Shown: positions 1 through 8,681 of the stretch, piece after piece
How the letters are laid out: every line of letters begins with the position of its first letter
How positions within the stretch are numbered: the stretch's first letter is position 1
From: Streptomyces lydicus
GTDB taxonomy: Bacteria; Actinomycetota; Actinomycetes; Streptomycetales; Streptomycetaceae
Assembly (NCBI RefSeq): GCF_000717345.1
Contig: NZ_JNZA01000012.1
Location: forward strand, 62,001-126,000
Direction of reading: 5' to 3'
Length of the DNA: 64,000 bases
The notes under the pieces: generated by a model
Databases searched by the model: none
What the model was told of the DNA's origin: nothing
The model's input: only the letters and a program-made list of their open reading frames with translations
Program-made: the position numbers and the translations under genes

Positions 1-1212
1 CGGCCGGCGCAGCACGTACAGGCCGACGGCGACGGCCACCGCGATCACGCAGGCGGAGAAGGTCAGGCCGGCGCCGCGCAGGCCGAGTTCCATGGTGAGC
101 GCCCCGACGCCGACGACCGGCAGCGAGATGCCGAGGTAGGCGACGAGGAAGAAGGCGGAGATGGTGCCGCCGCGGTGCTCGGGCGGCGCGGCGTGGCCCA
201 CGGCGGTCAGACCGGCGCGGAAGGCCAGCCCCTGGCCGATGCCGCCGCAGACCGCCCCGGTGACCAGCACGGGCAGCGAGGTCACGGCCAGCGACGTGGC
301 CACCAGCACGAGTCCGGCCACCAGCACCAGGCAGCCGGCCGGCAGCGCTGTGCGGACGCCGATCCGGCCGGACAGCGACTGCCCGACGGTCGAGCCCAGG
401 AACACCGTGAAGACGACCGCACCGGCGACCGCCAGGTTGTGCACGCCCAGGGTCTGGCCGACGAAGCTCGGCGCGATGGCGGTGAACAGGCCCAGGAGCG
501 CGAAGCCGGCGAACGCGGCGATGGCGGAGGGGGCGAAGACGCCCCGCACCTCGTGCGGCAGGTGCAGACGCTGCGGCCGGAGCGAGCGGGGGCGGCGCGG
601 ACGGCGGACGGTCTCCGGCAGCAGCCAGGTCGCCCCGGTCGCGAGCGCCACCAGGCCCAGGTGCACCAGGAACGGCAGTTTCAGCGGCCACGGCGCGTAC
701 TGCGCCAGCAGGCCGGACAGCAGCGGACCGCAGCCGAGGCCGCCCATGTTCGCGGCGGTCGCGGCGAACCCGGCGTGCGCCTCCTGGCCCGGCTTCGCCA
801 GCTCCAGCACGGCCGCGGTGGCGGCCCCGCTGAACAGCCCGGCCGCGAAGCCGGACAGCACCCGCCCGAGCAGCAGCATCGGCAGCCCGCCCTCGAAGAG
901 GAAGCACAGCGCGCTCGCCGCGGACAGCCCCAGGGCGCAGAACAGCACCGGGCGCCGGCCCACCGTGTCGGAGACGTTGCCCGCGAGGAGCAGCACGGTG
1001 ATCACGCCGAGCGCGTAGACCGCGAAGACCACGGTCACCATCAGTTCGGAGAACCCGAGCTGCTCGCGGTAGAGCCCGTAGAGCGGAGTGGGCAGCGTCG
1101 TACCGGCCATGCCGATGGCGAACACGCCCGCCGCCACGGGGTAGCCGGGACGCCGTCCGCCGCGGCCCGCGCCGGTCTCGAGGGGATGTCCGTCGTCGCG
1201 ATCGGTGATCAT
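1..1212 (-). CDS. MFS transporter, C-terminus cut by window edge
   Basis: The reading frame opens at an ATG at 1212 and stays open to the first base of the window, giving 404 residues with no stop. The protein is a run of hydrophobic segments typical of a 12-helix major facilitator. The loop between helices 2 and 3 carries motif A (G-N-V-S-D-T-V-G-R-R-P). A second motif-rich stretch, GRVLSGFAAGLFSGAATAA, resembles the helix 4-5 region of drug and sugar exporters. It probably exports a small molecule by proton antiport; the substrate cannot be read from sequence. It lies downstream of the M4 protease on the same strand, separated from it by a strong terminator, so it is probably transcribed on its own. 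Confidence 0.9.
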   Translation of the reverse strand, partial: MITDRDDGHPLETGAGRGGRRPGYPVAAGVFAIGMAGTTLPTPLYGLYREQLGFSELMVTVVFAVYALGVITVLLLAGNVSDTVGRRPVLFCALGLSAASALCFLFEGGLPMLLLGRVLSGFAAGLFSGAATAAVLELAKPGQEAHAGFAATAANMGGLGCGPLLSGLLAQYAPWPLKLPFLVHLGLVALATGATWLLPETVRRPRRPRSLRPQRLHLPHEVRGVFAPSAIAAFAGFALLGLFTAIAPSFVGQTLGVHNLAVAGAVVFTVFLGSTVGQSLSGRIGVRTALPAGCLVLVAGLVLVATSLAVTSLPVLVTGAVCGGIGQGLAFRAGLTAVGHAAPPEHRGGTISAFFLVAYLGISLPVVGVGALTMELGLRGAGLTFSACVIAVAVAVGLYVLRRP

Positions 1213-1283
1213 GGCGTCAAACGTAGGCGGGGGCGGCCGTGCCGTCGAGGTTCACCGGACGGACCGGCGGGGCGGGAACGCAC

Positions 1284-1311
1284 GGTGCCCCCGCCCGGAG
1301 GCGGGGGCACC
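1284..1311 (-). terminator. Rho-independent-type terminator of the M4 protease gene
   Basis: GGTGCCCCCGCC at 1284-1295 pairs perfectly with GGCGGGGGCACC at 1300-1311 around a CGGA loop. The 12-bp GC stem begins 19 bases past the protease stop codon. There is no T-run, as is common in Streptomyces. Confidence 0.8.
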
Positions 1312-1329
1312 ACTGGGGGCGAAGCCCGC

Positions 1330-3135
1330 TCAGTGCTTGGCCGACGGCTTGTTGGCCGCCGTCACGTTCACCGCGGCCCAGGACTTGTCGACCGCCTTGT
1401 ACTCGGCGCTCCCGGCGCCGTACAGGTCCTTCGCCGCACGCAGCGTCGCGCTCCGGGCGTCGTGGAAGTCGGTCGTGGAGACCATGTACCGGGTGAGTGC
1501 CTGGTAGAAGATCGCGGTCGCCTTGCTCCGGCCGATGCCGGTGACCGTCGAGCTGTCGTAGGTGGGGGAGTCGTAGGCGACGCCGCCGATCGTCTTCTTC
1601 CCGCTGCCCTCGGCGAGCAGGTAGAAGGCGTGCGAGGAGACGCCGGAGCCGGCGTGCACCTCGGTGTCGTAGGACGCCTTCGACCAGTAGTCGACGGTGC
1701 CCTCCAGCTTGTCGAGGGACGGCTTGTCCAGCCGGCGCAGGAACTTCTGCGCCAGGCCGAGCTTCTCGCCCATCAGGTAGTTCGGCGGGTTCTTCGGGTT
1801 GTTGGTGGAGAACTCCACCGCGCTGCCGAAGATGTCCGCCAGCGACTCGTTGAGGGAGCCGGGCTCACCGAACTGGTTGCCCTCCTCGTCGACGCGCGTG
1901 GGCTGGAGGTTGGCGGTCGCGTCGACGACGCCGTGGGTCAGCTCATGGCCGGTGACGTCCAGGACGACCAGCGGCTTGGCGAACGTCTGGCCGTCGCCGT
2001 CGCCGTAGAGCATGCAGCCGCACTCCGAGGACCAGAAGGCGTTGCCTATCTTCTTGCCGAAGTGCACCAGGGCGTGCGCCCCGCGGCCGTCGTTCTTGAT
2101 GCCCTTGCGGCCGAAGGTCTTCTTGTAGAAGTCCAGGGTGCTGGTGATGCCGTACTGGGCGTCGACCGCGGCGGTGGTCCGGCTGCTGGTGGTGCCGTTG
2201 CCCCAGCGGTTGGTGGTGCTGGTGAACGCCTTGCCGCTGGTGAACTTCTCCAGCTCCTTGTCGCCGGCGTCCCGCGTCTCGGTGTTGCCGCGCGTGGGGT
2301 CCTTGAGGGTGTAGGACTTCGCCGCGGTCCGGGTGGTGGTCAGCGGCACGCTGCCGACGAAGAAGGACGCGCCGGAGCCCTTGGCCGCGGCGGGGTAGCC
2401 GGCGGTCGCCGCGGCCGTGCCGGTGGCGGGCGGCTCGGGGGCGAGCAGCCGGGTGGCGGGGTTGAGCCGCTCCCCGCGCTTGCGCAGCTTCTTCTGGAGA
2501 GCCGGCGACAGGAACGAGTCGTTGGCCGGGGTGTTGCTGAGCACCGCTCCGGTGAACGCGTCGAGGACGACGGTACGGATACCGCCGGCCTCGTCGGTAC
2601 GGCTGTCGCTGACCTGCACCTGGTAGGCCAGGGTGGTCCGGTCGTCCCGGGCGTCCACGACCAGCTCGGCCTCGCCGGCCTGGCCCTCGGCCACCGCGGC
2701 GGCCTTGGAGCGGGCCTGACCTGCCGACAGCTTCGGGTCGGTGGCGGACATGTCGAGCTGGTGGCGGTATGCGCGGGTCACGCCCTCGTAGGCGGACTTG
2801 GCGGTCAGGTGGACGACGAGGTCGCCGCCGAGCACCGGCAGCCCACGGTGCGTACGGACGAAACGGACGTGCTTGCGGCCGTCCCGGTCCACCATCGTGT
2901 CGACGGCCTTGAGGGTGTCCTTCTTGCCGACCCCGGTGGCCGAGGCGTGGGCGAACGCGGCGGTGCGGGCGGCGTCGACGACCTTGGAGAGGGAGGGCGC
3001 GGCGGCGGGTGCGGCGGCCGGAGCCACCGAGGTGGGGGCGGAGGCGGCGGTGGCCACGCCGGCCGTGAGGGTCGCCGCCGTCGTCACCGCGACGGCTATC
3101 GCCAGGCGGTGCCTGCGTATGTGGGGTCTACGCAC
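1330..3135 (-). CDS. Secreted M4 (thermolysin-like) zinc metalloprotease
   Basis: A 601-residue pre-pro-protease. The first ~32 residues form an Arg-rich, hydrophobic signal peptide ending near ATAASA. A prosequence follows with the FTP and PepSY inhibitory regions (residues ~50-210, including the RFVRTHRGLPVLGGDLVVHL area). The catalytic unit carries HELTH at residues 396-400, whose two His bind zinc and whose Glu is catalytic. NESLADIFG near residue 430 supplies the third zinc ligand. The C-terminal helical domain ends with the usual alternating-helix tail. The family cleaves extracellular protein on the N-side of hydrophobic residues. The length matches other Streptomyces M4 enzymes. An 11-bp inverted repeat lies upstream of the start and a terminator follows the stop. 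Confidence 0.96.
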   Translation of the reverse strand: MRRPHIRRHRLAIAVAVTTAATLTAGVATAASAPTSVAPAAAPAAAPSLSKVVDAARTAAFAHASATGVGKKDTLKAVDTMVDRDGRKHVRFVRTHRGLPVLGGDLVVHLTAKSAYEGVTRAYRHQLDMSATDPKLSAGQARSKAAAVAEGQAGEAELVVDARDDRTTLAYQVQVSDSRTDEAGGIRTVVLDAFTGAVLSNTPANDSFLSPALQKKLRKRGERLNPATRLLAPEPPATGTAAATAGYPAAAKGSGASFFVGSVPLTTTRTAAKSYTLKDPTRGNTETRDAGDKELEKFTSGKAFTSTTNRWGNGTTSSRTTAAVDAQYGITSTLDFYKKTFGRKGIKNDGRGAHALVHFGKKIGNAFWSSECGCMLYGDGDGQTFAKPLVVLDVTGHELTHGVVDATANLQPTRVDEEGNQFGEPGSLNESLADIFGSAVEFSTNNPKNPPNYLMGEKLGLAQKFLRRLDKPSLDKLEGTVDYWSKASYDTEVHAGSGVSSHAFYLLAEGSGKKTIGGVAYDSPTYDSSTVTGIGRSKATAIFYQALTRYMVSTTDFHDARSATLRAAKDLYGAGSAEYKAVDKSWAAVNVTAANKPSAKH

Positions 3136-3456
3136 TACTGAGGGTCCTTAGCGCTGCGGGGGCGGTCGACTGGCCAACCGCCCGTACACGCGGAGCTGTT
3201 GTGCACCGCGGGGACCGGGTGGCCCCGCGCAAACCCTCTATGGCCTGGCATGAGCATGTAAAGCGAAATGATCGGAATTAAAAATTCGTGGTTCAAATTT
3301 GACAATTGGTCACCTTTGGGTAGCCGCAAGGTGACCAAAAGTGCTCTGCCCCAGGAGACATGGGACGGCGCGAAATGGTTGCTCGGCGCCGGAAAGAAAT
3401 GCCGGCGGCTACCGGATCCCGCCCCGGCCTTCGCGTGTCAGGGCAGGAGACGCCCT
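3136..3456. other. Intergenic region upstream of the M4 protease
   Basis: This 321-base region is unusually AT-rich for the window between about 3240 and 3340 and holds the inverted repeat at 3306-3338. No gene was seen. The AT-rich part is the likely promoter of the protease, read leftward, but no convincing -35/-10 pair could be fixed. Confidence 0.5.
3306..3338. promoter_or_regulatory. Perfect 11-bp inverted repeat, candidate operator
   Basis: TTGGTCACCTT (3306-3316) and AAGGTGACCAA (3328-3338) are exact reverse complements separated by 11 bases. Centre-to-centre the arms are about two helical turns apart, as expected for a dimeric repressor or activator site. The repeat lies about 170-200 bases upstream of the protease start, in the AT-rich patch. 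The protein that binds it is unknown. Confidence 0.55.
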
Positions 3457-3801
3457 AAAAGGGGGAGTTCGTCCGGTCTGTTCGCCCGGTACCGAAGGTC
3501 CGGCGGTAGGTGCCCGGCGTGGCGCCGAGGGCGGCACGGAAGTGGCGGCGCAGATTGACCGCGGAGGAGAGCCCGACCCGGGTGGCGACGGCATCCACCG
3601 GCAGTCGACGAGCATCGAGTAGCCGACGGTGGTGGGCAGCGGCCCGGGGTGCGCGGCACAGACGCGGAACGCATGGGGCATCGCGAGGCCGGGCCGGACG
3701 GTGCCGAAGACCTCGGAGGCACAGGCGAGTTCGAAGGGCGACTGCGGCGGATTGAGCGACTGCGGCGGATTGAGCAGGGCGACCACGCGGTGGCGGTTCA
3801 C
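3455..3801 (-). pseudogene. GlxA/AraC-type regulator gutted by an internal deletion
   Basis: From a GTG at 3801 the frame reads MNRHRVVALL, then FELACASEVFGTVRPGL and VGYSMLVD. This is the start of the DJ-1/PfpI-like domain of a GlxA-family regulator. About 60 codons in, the frame becomes meaningless. A different minus frame takes over at about 3610 with PVDAVATRVGLSSAVNLRRH and ATPGTYRRTFG, the end of an AraC helix-turn-helix domain. Family members are about 310-330 residues, so roughly 200 codons are missing and the two ends are joined out of frame. The deletion removes the rest of the sensor domain and the first helix-turn-helix. A 6-codon tandem duplication also sits near the N-terminus. 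Confidence 0.8.
3739..3774. repeat. Two exact tandem copies of an 18-bp unit
   Basis: The 18 bases at 3739-3756 (beginning CGACTGCGGCGG) repeat exactly at 3757-3774. In the GlxA remnant this duplicates six codons (N-P-P-Q-S-L) without shifting the frame. It is probably slippage in a gene no longer under selection. Confidence 0.85.
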
Positions 3802-3967
3802 GGCAGGAAGATATCCGCGGGTGCCATTCCGGACTCCGGCACCGCATGCGCCGGGAATCCGGCGCCTACCCGGTGGTCATCCCGGCCCGGCCCCCACCGG
3901 TGCTCACCCGGAGTGGGCCGACACCGCCCACGGAGCAGGGACGCACGGGTGCTGGGGGGAGGTGCCG

Positions 3968-4309
3968 CTAGGAGTCACGGTGCTGGGGCGCCGGCCGGTC
4001 CGCCGACGCGGCCGTGCTCTGCGGGCCGAGCAGTTCCTCCAGGGACGCCTCGGCCCGTTCCCCGCCCCGTACGGCTTCGACGACCGCTTGGTGGAAGGAA
4101 CGGCTGGCTTCCTCGGAGGGGCAGGGGACGGGACTGCCGGCCATGGTGTACCAGTCCGAGGACCCGGTGTGCTGCACGGCGACGTGCGCAAGATCTTCCG
4201 ACCAGGTCGTATGGATGGTCAGGTCACCGTTGATCACGCCGATCTCTTCGGTGCGCACCGCGTTGGGCAGCGAGTGGATCCCGACGGTGGTCCAAGATGC
4301 CCAGGTCAT
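3968..4309 (-). CDS. Conserved hypothetical protein, 113 aa
   Basis: I chose the ATG at 4309 because GAGGGGA sits six bases upstream; the longer frame to 4396 has no such site. The product starts MTWASWTTVGIHSLPNAV and is predicted to be mostly beta strands in its first 70 residues (alternating pattern through GVINGDLTIHTTW). A helical tail rich in Glu and Ala follows. It has no signal peptide, membrane segment or recognisable motif. The compact cytosolic form and Trp/His content do not point to a function. The flanking genes are a dead regulator and a divergent UvrA-like gene, so context does not help. Confidence 0.65.
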   Translation of the reverse strand: MTWASWTTVGIHSLPNAVRTEEIGVINGDLTIHTTWSEDLAHVAVQHTGSSDWYTMAGSPVPCPSEEASRSFHQAVVEAVRGGERAEASLEELLGPQSTAASADRPAPQHRDS

Positions 4310-4722
4310 GATGTTCCCCTCGGCGACAAGGGCTCCGGCCGGCGGCCGGGCGCGCTGTCTCAAGTCTGGCACCACCGGTGCGGCGGCGCACCGCATGCGG
4401 CGCCGGGAATTCCGCCCGACCCGGGATCGCCCCGCACCAGGCCGGGCCGCAGGGCGTCGCCGCAGCCGCGGCTGCGGAAACGGGTGTTTCGGTCACCCTG
4501 CGGAGTCAGCAGGCCGACGGGCCTCACGGACCCGCACGGGCGCGCGGGACTGCCCCCGGTGCGTCCCGCGCTCATGGGGCCTCCGCCCCGGTTTGAAGGT
4601 TGGCCGGCCACAACGCACGCGCCCCGCACCGAATTGCCTGTTCATGCCACATCGTGGCGCCCCTCCCTCGATGCGAGCGGCTCAGAACCTTCAATGGACG
4701 GTTCAATGACACGCTTGAAGCC
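4310..4722. other. Divergent intergenic region before the UvrA-like gene
   Basis: This 413-base region contains an 18-bp perfect palindrome (4460-4477, CCGCAGCCGCGGCTGCGG). Two direct copies of TTCAATG (4690-4696 and 4702-4708) lie close upstream of the UvrA-like start, 12 bases apart, and could be an activator or promoter element. No further gene is supported. Confidence 0.4.
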
Positions 4723-7230
4723 ATGGTTGCTTCGATCCACATCAAGGGCGCACGTCTGCACAACCTCAAGAACGTCACCCTCGACCTCCCCAAGAACAAG
4801 CTCGTCGTGATCACCGGCCTCTCCGGCTCGGGCAAGTCCACGCTCGCCCTCGACACCCTCCACAGGGAGGGCCAGCGGCAGTACCTCGAATCGCTCGGCA
4901 TGGTCACCGGCTACGTCAGCAAGCCCGCCGTCGACGTGATCACCGGCCTCTCGCCGTCGATCAGCGTGGACCAGCACCTGACCAACCGCAGCCCCCGCTC
5001 GACCGTCGGCACGGCCACCGAGGTCTTCACCTACCTCCGGGTGCTGTGGGCGCGGATCGGCCACCGGCCGTGCCCCGGCTGCGGCCACCTCCTGCCGCCC
5101 TCGTACCGCGTCGACGGGGAGCAGATCCAGGACGACGACGCCGACGCCACCGGCCCCGCCCTGCCCTGTCCGCACTGCGCGACGCCCGTGCCCGAGCTGG
5201 TGATGGGCGACTTCTCCTTCAACAAACCCGCCGGCGCCTGCCCGGCCTGCACCGGCCTCGGCGTCACCGTCCGGGCCGATGTGCACCGGCTGGTCGACCA
5301 CGACCGCGGTGTCGCCGACGGCGCCGTCCTCGGCTGGCACCCCGCCCTCACCGAACGCGCCCTGCCCACCCTGCACGCCGCCGCCCGGCACTACGGCTTC
5401 ACCTTCGACGTCCGGCAGCCGGTCCGCGACCTCCCCGACGCCCCGCGCGCTCTGCTGCTGTACGGCGCCGACAGTCCGCAGTTCCGCCGCCACTTCCCCG
5501 ACACCGCACCACCCGTCACGGTCGCCCGCGGTCGCTTCGAGGGCGTGGTCACGGCCGCGATGCGGCGCTACGCCCAGCGCATCGACGACGCCACCTACCG
5601 GGAGAAGGCCGAACGGTCGCTGCTCCAGGAGACCTGCCAGGACTGCCGGGGCACCCGGCTGCGCCCCGAGAGCCGGGGCGTCACCGTCGCCGGGGTGACC
5701 CTCGTCGACGCCGCACGGCTGCCGCTCGTCGCGCTCGCCGGCTGGCTCGACGCGCTCCGCGGGCGGGTCACCGCCGAGGAGTGGCTGCTCACCGAACCCG
5801 TCGTCGCCGACCTGCACGAGCGGGTGCGCCGCCTGGTGGACGTCGGGGTCGGGTACCTGACCGCGGAACAGCCGACGCCGAGCCTCTCGGCCGGTGAGGC
5901 CCAGCGGCTGCGGCTCGCCGCGCTGCTCGGCTCCGGGCTCACCGGAGTGCTCTACGTCCTCGACGAACCCACCATCGGCCTGCACCCCGCCGACTCCGCC
6001 CGACTGATCGAAGTACTGTGCCGGCTACGGGACTTGGGCAACACGGTGCTCGTCATCGAGCACGACCTCGACGTGCTGCGCGCGGCCGACCACGTCGTGG
6101 ACGTCGGCCCGGGCGCGGGCCGCGACGGCGGCCGCATCGTGGCACAGGGCACCCCCGCCGAGGTCGCCGCGAACCCGGCGTCGGTCACCGGCGCCTACCT
6201 CGCCGGCCGGCTGGCCGTGCCCGTCCCCGAGACGCCCCGGCCCGGCGACGGCCGGGCTCTGGTCATCCGCGGGGCGCGGGCGCACCACCTCAAGGACCTG
6301 ACCGTCCGGCTGCCGCTCGGCCAACTCGTCGCGGTGACCGGCCCCTCGGGCTCCGGAAAGTCGTCACTGCTGCTCGACATCCTGGGCCGCGCGGCCCGCC
6401 GGCGCTTCCACGGCGCGAGTGAACCGCCCGCGGAGCACGACGGGATCGACGGCTGGGAGCACCTGGACAAGGTCGTGACGATCGATCAGCAGCCGATCAG
6501 CCGGCTGCCCCGCTCGAACGCGGCGACCTACTCGGACGCCTTCACCCCGATCCGCGACGCGTTCGCCCGCACCGCGGCCGCCCGCGAACGCGGCCTGACC
6601 CCGGGCCACTTCTCCGCGAACGTCCCCGGCGGCCGCTGCGAGCGCTGCGAGGGCGCGGGCGTGCTGGCCGTACCGATGCACTTCCTGCCCGCCGTCGAGG
6701 TCCGCTGCCCCGCCTGCCGGGGCCGCCGCTTCCGGCCCGAGGTGTGCGAGGTGCGCTACGGCGGGCACGACATCGCCCAGGTGCTGAACGCGACCGTCGA
6801 CGAGGCGCTGGCCCTCTTCGCGGACCTGCCCGCGGTCGCGAACCGGCTGCAGCGGCTGGCCGATGTGGGCCTGGGCTATCTGCAACTGGGCCAGCCCGCC
6901 ACCACGCTGTCCGGCGGCGAGGCCCAACGCATCAAGCTCGCCAGGGAACTCGGGCGCCGGATCGCCGGCCGCACCCTCTACCTCCTCGACGAGCCGACCA
7001 CCGGACTGCACGCCGCCGACACCGCCCGTCTGCTCGGCGTGCTGCAGCGGCTGGTCGACGCCGGCCACACCGTGGTCACCATCGAGCACAACCTCGACGT
7101 CATCCGCGCCGCCGACTGGGTCGTCGACCTCGGCCCCGTGGGCGGCGCGGCGGGCGGCACGGTGGTGGCCGAGGGCACGCCCAAGGAGATCGCGCAGGCG
7201 GCCACCTCGCGGACCGGGGCGTTCCTGTAG
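4723..7230 (+). CDS. UvrA-like double ABC ATPase (class II / drug-resistance type)
   Basis: The ATG at 4723 gives 835 residues, shorter than housekeeping UvrA (about 950-1000). It shows both ABC modules of UvrA. Module 1 has Walker [12 protein letters not shown], signature [17 protein letters not shown] and Walker [12 protein letters not shown]. Module 2 has [27 protein letters not shown] and [12 protein letters not shown]. Zinc-binding [17 protein letters not shown] clusters are present in the first half and [17 protein letters not shown] in the second. UvrA recognises distorted DNA. Shorter paralogues such as DrrC of the daunorubicin producer protect DNA from intercalators. Position 2 of the first signature is Ala (LSAGE) rather than Gly. 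It stands alone with a terminator after it, so a resistance or repair-accessory role is inferred only. Confidence 0.9.
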   Translation: MVASIHIKGARLHNLKNVTLDLPKNKLVVITGLSGSGKSTLALDTLHREGQRQYLESLGMVTGYVSKPAVDVITGLSPSISVDQHLTNRSPRSTVGTATEVFTYLRVLWARIGHRPCPGCGHLLPPSYRVDGEQIQDDDADATGPALPCPHCATPVPELVMGDFSFNKPAGACPACTGLGVTVRADVHRLVDHDRGVADGAVLGWHPALTERALPTLHAAARHYGFTFDVRQPVRDLPDAPRALLLYGADSPQFRRHFPDTAPPVTVARGRFEGVVTAAMRRYAQRIDDATYREKAERSLLQETCQDCRGTRLRPESRGVTVAGVTLVDAARLPLVALAGWLDALRGRVTAEEWLLTEPVVADLHERVRRLVDVGVGYLTAEQPTPSLSAGEAQRLRLAALLGSGLTGVLYVLDEPTIGLHPADSARLIEVLCRLRDLGNTVLVIEHDLDVLRAADHVVDVGPGAGRDGGRIVAQGTPAEVAANPASVTGAYLAGRLAVPVPETPRPGDGRALVIRGARAHHLKDLTVRLPLGQLVAVTGPSGSGKSSLLLDILGRAARRRFHGASEPPAEHDGIDGWEHLDKVVTIDQQPISRLPRSNAATYSDAFTPIRDAFARTAAARERGLTPGHFSANVPGGRCERCEGAGVLAVPMHFLPAVEVRCPACRGRRFRPEVCEVRYGGHDIAQVLNATVDEALALFADLPAVANRLQRLADVGLGYLQLGQPATTLSGGEAQRIKLARELGRRIAGRTLYLLDEPTTGLHAADTARLLGVLQRLVDAGHTVVTIEHNLDVIRAADWVVDLGPVGGAAGGTVVAEGTPKEIAQAATSRTGAFL

Positions 7231-7250
7231 GACGCAACGCCCCGACAGCA

Positions 7251-7267
7251 CACGGTCGTTGACCGTG
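7251..7267. terminator. Bidirectional terminator hairpin
   Basis: CACGGTC (7251-7257) and GACCGTG (7261-7267) form a 7-bp stem with a GTT loop. It lies between the converging UvrA-like gene (stop 7230) and the small membrane protein gene (stop 7271). Confidence 0.6.
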
Positions 7268-7270
7268 GAA

Positions 7271-7456
7271 TCAGTCGATGACGGTATGGAAGAAGGTGAC
7301 ACCGGCGCCGAAGGCGGCGCCGCCGACGAGGGTCGCGGACGCCAGGGTGCCGCCGTTGACGCAGGTGAGCACGCCGGCGCCGAGGGCGGTGAGGGCGCCG
7401 AGGAGAAGGATGACGGCGGCGCGCTGGCTCAGCAGTGCTGATCTGTTCTCGGACAC
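7271..7456 (-). CDS. Small two-helix membrane protein, 61 aa
   Basis: The start is a GTG at 7456 with GGAG five bases upstream; no ATG in this frame fits. The protein has a short charged N-terminus (M-S-E-N-R-S-A). Two hydrophobic segments of about 20 residues follow (AVILLLGALTALGAGVL and ASATLVGGAAFGAGVTFF), separated by a Cys-Asn-Gly-Gly turn. It most likely sits in the cytoplasmic membrane as a hairpin. I do not recognise a family. It converges on the UvrA-like gene and is followed at 123 bases upstream by the end of the phosphatase gene in the same direction. Confidence 0.6.
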   Translation of the reverse strand: MSENRSALLSQRAAVILLLGALTALGAGVLTCVNGGTLASATLVGGAAFGAGVTFFHTVID

Positions 7457-7579
7457 ATCAACTCCGATCTGCGCGGGAGCGAGGATCGCTCGGGGCGGAT
7501 GCTGATGCTCTGGCCGATCATCTCATCCCCGGGCCCCTACAGCCGGTAACCCACGAGGAGTTTCGCGGATCGACCCCGC

Positions 7580-8467
7580 TCAGGCGGCCGGCCGGCGGGT
7601 GACCGCGAGCACCGCCATGTCGTCGTCGCGCGGCCCGCCCGTCCACTCCTCGACCTCCCGCACCAGGAGGTCGATGACCTCCTGCGGGTCCCCGAAGGGG
7701 CCGTGTCCCGCGAGCCGCGCCGAGGGGTCGAAGAACGTCCCGGTGTGGTCGCGGGCCTCGGTCACGCCGTCGGTGACCAGCAGCAGGGTGGCGCCCGGGG
7801 GGGGAATCTGCTCGCTCTCCCGCAGCAGCGCGCGCTCCATCCGTCCGGCCAGCGCGGGCAGCTCCGCCTCCTCCTCGGCCGCCTCGCGGAAGGCGCCCAG
7901 CAGCACCGACACCGCGCTCACCGCGCCCATTCCCTTCCCGCGGACGTCCGCGATCAGCAGCCGCACCCCGAAGGCCGTCCGCTGCACGGCGTAGGCGTCG
8001 CCGCCGATCCGGGCCTGGCTCTGCGCGGCCTGGTAGCGGGCCGCGACGGCCAGCGGACCGATGCGCCGCGGCGGCTCGGGCAGCACGGCGAGCTGCGCCG
8101 CCTCCGCGACCATCCGTACGACGTCCAGATGCCGTCCGTGGTAGGCGATCACCCGGTTGACGCCTAGGCCCATGAGCGCGGCGAACACGGTGTTGAGGAG
8201 CTCCAGATGGCCCACGACGTCGTGCGCGGTACCGTCCTTCACGGTCAGCGCGAAGACTCCGACGACGATGACGATGCCGATCACGAGGGTGTGCCGCAGG
8301 GTGAGCAGCGCACCGGCCGTCACGCTGGCCGCGGTCAGCATCGGATCGCCCCAATAGTCCTGCGGCGACAGTGCGTTCCAGATGAGGCCGGCGGTCACCA
8401 GGACCCCCGGAGCGACCTCGACGTACCGGGGCCACCTGGCGGGGTAGGCGGACGAGGGAGCGGTCAT
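7580..8467 (-). CDS. Membrane-anchored SpoIIE/PP2C-type phosphatase, apparently shortened
   Basis: The start is the ATG at 8467 (MTAPSSAYPARWPRYVEV), giving 295 residues. Four to five membrane helices occupy residues ~20-115. A soluble PP2C-like SpoIIE domain begins near ARYQAAQSQARIGGDAY. Visible motifs are IGGDAY, LLIADVRGKGMGAVS, LLVTDGVTEARD and DDDMAVLAV, which supply the metal-binding Asp residues. After RMERALLRESEQ the sequence jumps straight to IPPPGATLLLVTDG. Relatives have about 50 residues there, including the N-x-G-H-P-P-P motif. The GGDWYD motif is also changed to GGDAYA. The family dephosphorylates anti-sigma antagonists in Streptomyces. With the gap, activity is doubtful. Confidence 0.82.
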   Translation of the reverse strand: MTAPSSAYPARWPRYVEVAPGVLVTAGLIWNALSPQDYWGDPMLTAASVTAGALLTLRHTLVIGIVIVVGVFALTVKDGTAHDVVGHLELLNTVFAALMGLGVNRVIAYHGRHLDVVRMVAEAAQLAVLPEPPRRIGPLAVAARYQAAQSQARIGGDAYAVQRTAFGVRLLIADVRGKGMGAVSAVSVLLGAFREAAEEEAELPALAGRMERALLRESEQIPPPGATLLLVTDGVTEARDHTGTFFDPSARLAGHGPFGDPQEVIDLLVREVEEWTGGPRDDDMAVLAVTRRPAA

Positions 8468-8681
8468 CGTGCTGCCCGGCGGCCCGTGCCGGGCGCTCAG
8501 CGGCCCTCGGTGCCGTGCGTCCCCGGGGACCGCCCGAGTACGCCGCCGGCGAGCGGGGCGCTCAGGTCGTCGTTGCGGTAGCTGGGGGCCATCGGGAACT
8601 CCTCGCGCGGTACGGACGCACCCTCGGCCCCAGCCTCCGACCGCCCCGCCCCGGACGCCACCCGTACGGCCCGAACGTGTG

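Noticed and set aside
175..3141. A very long plus-strand frame opposite the M4 protease and MFS genes
   Set aside because: Its translation is Gly/Arg/Ala/Gln-rich low-complexity sequence without motifs, and the opposite strand has clear family motifs. It is an antisense shadow caused by high GC.
4460..4477. 18-bp palindrome CCGCAGCCGCGGCTGCGG
   Set aside because: In a high-GC genome a GC-only palindrome with no nearby gene end or promoter feature is weak evidence for an operator or terminator.
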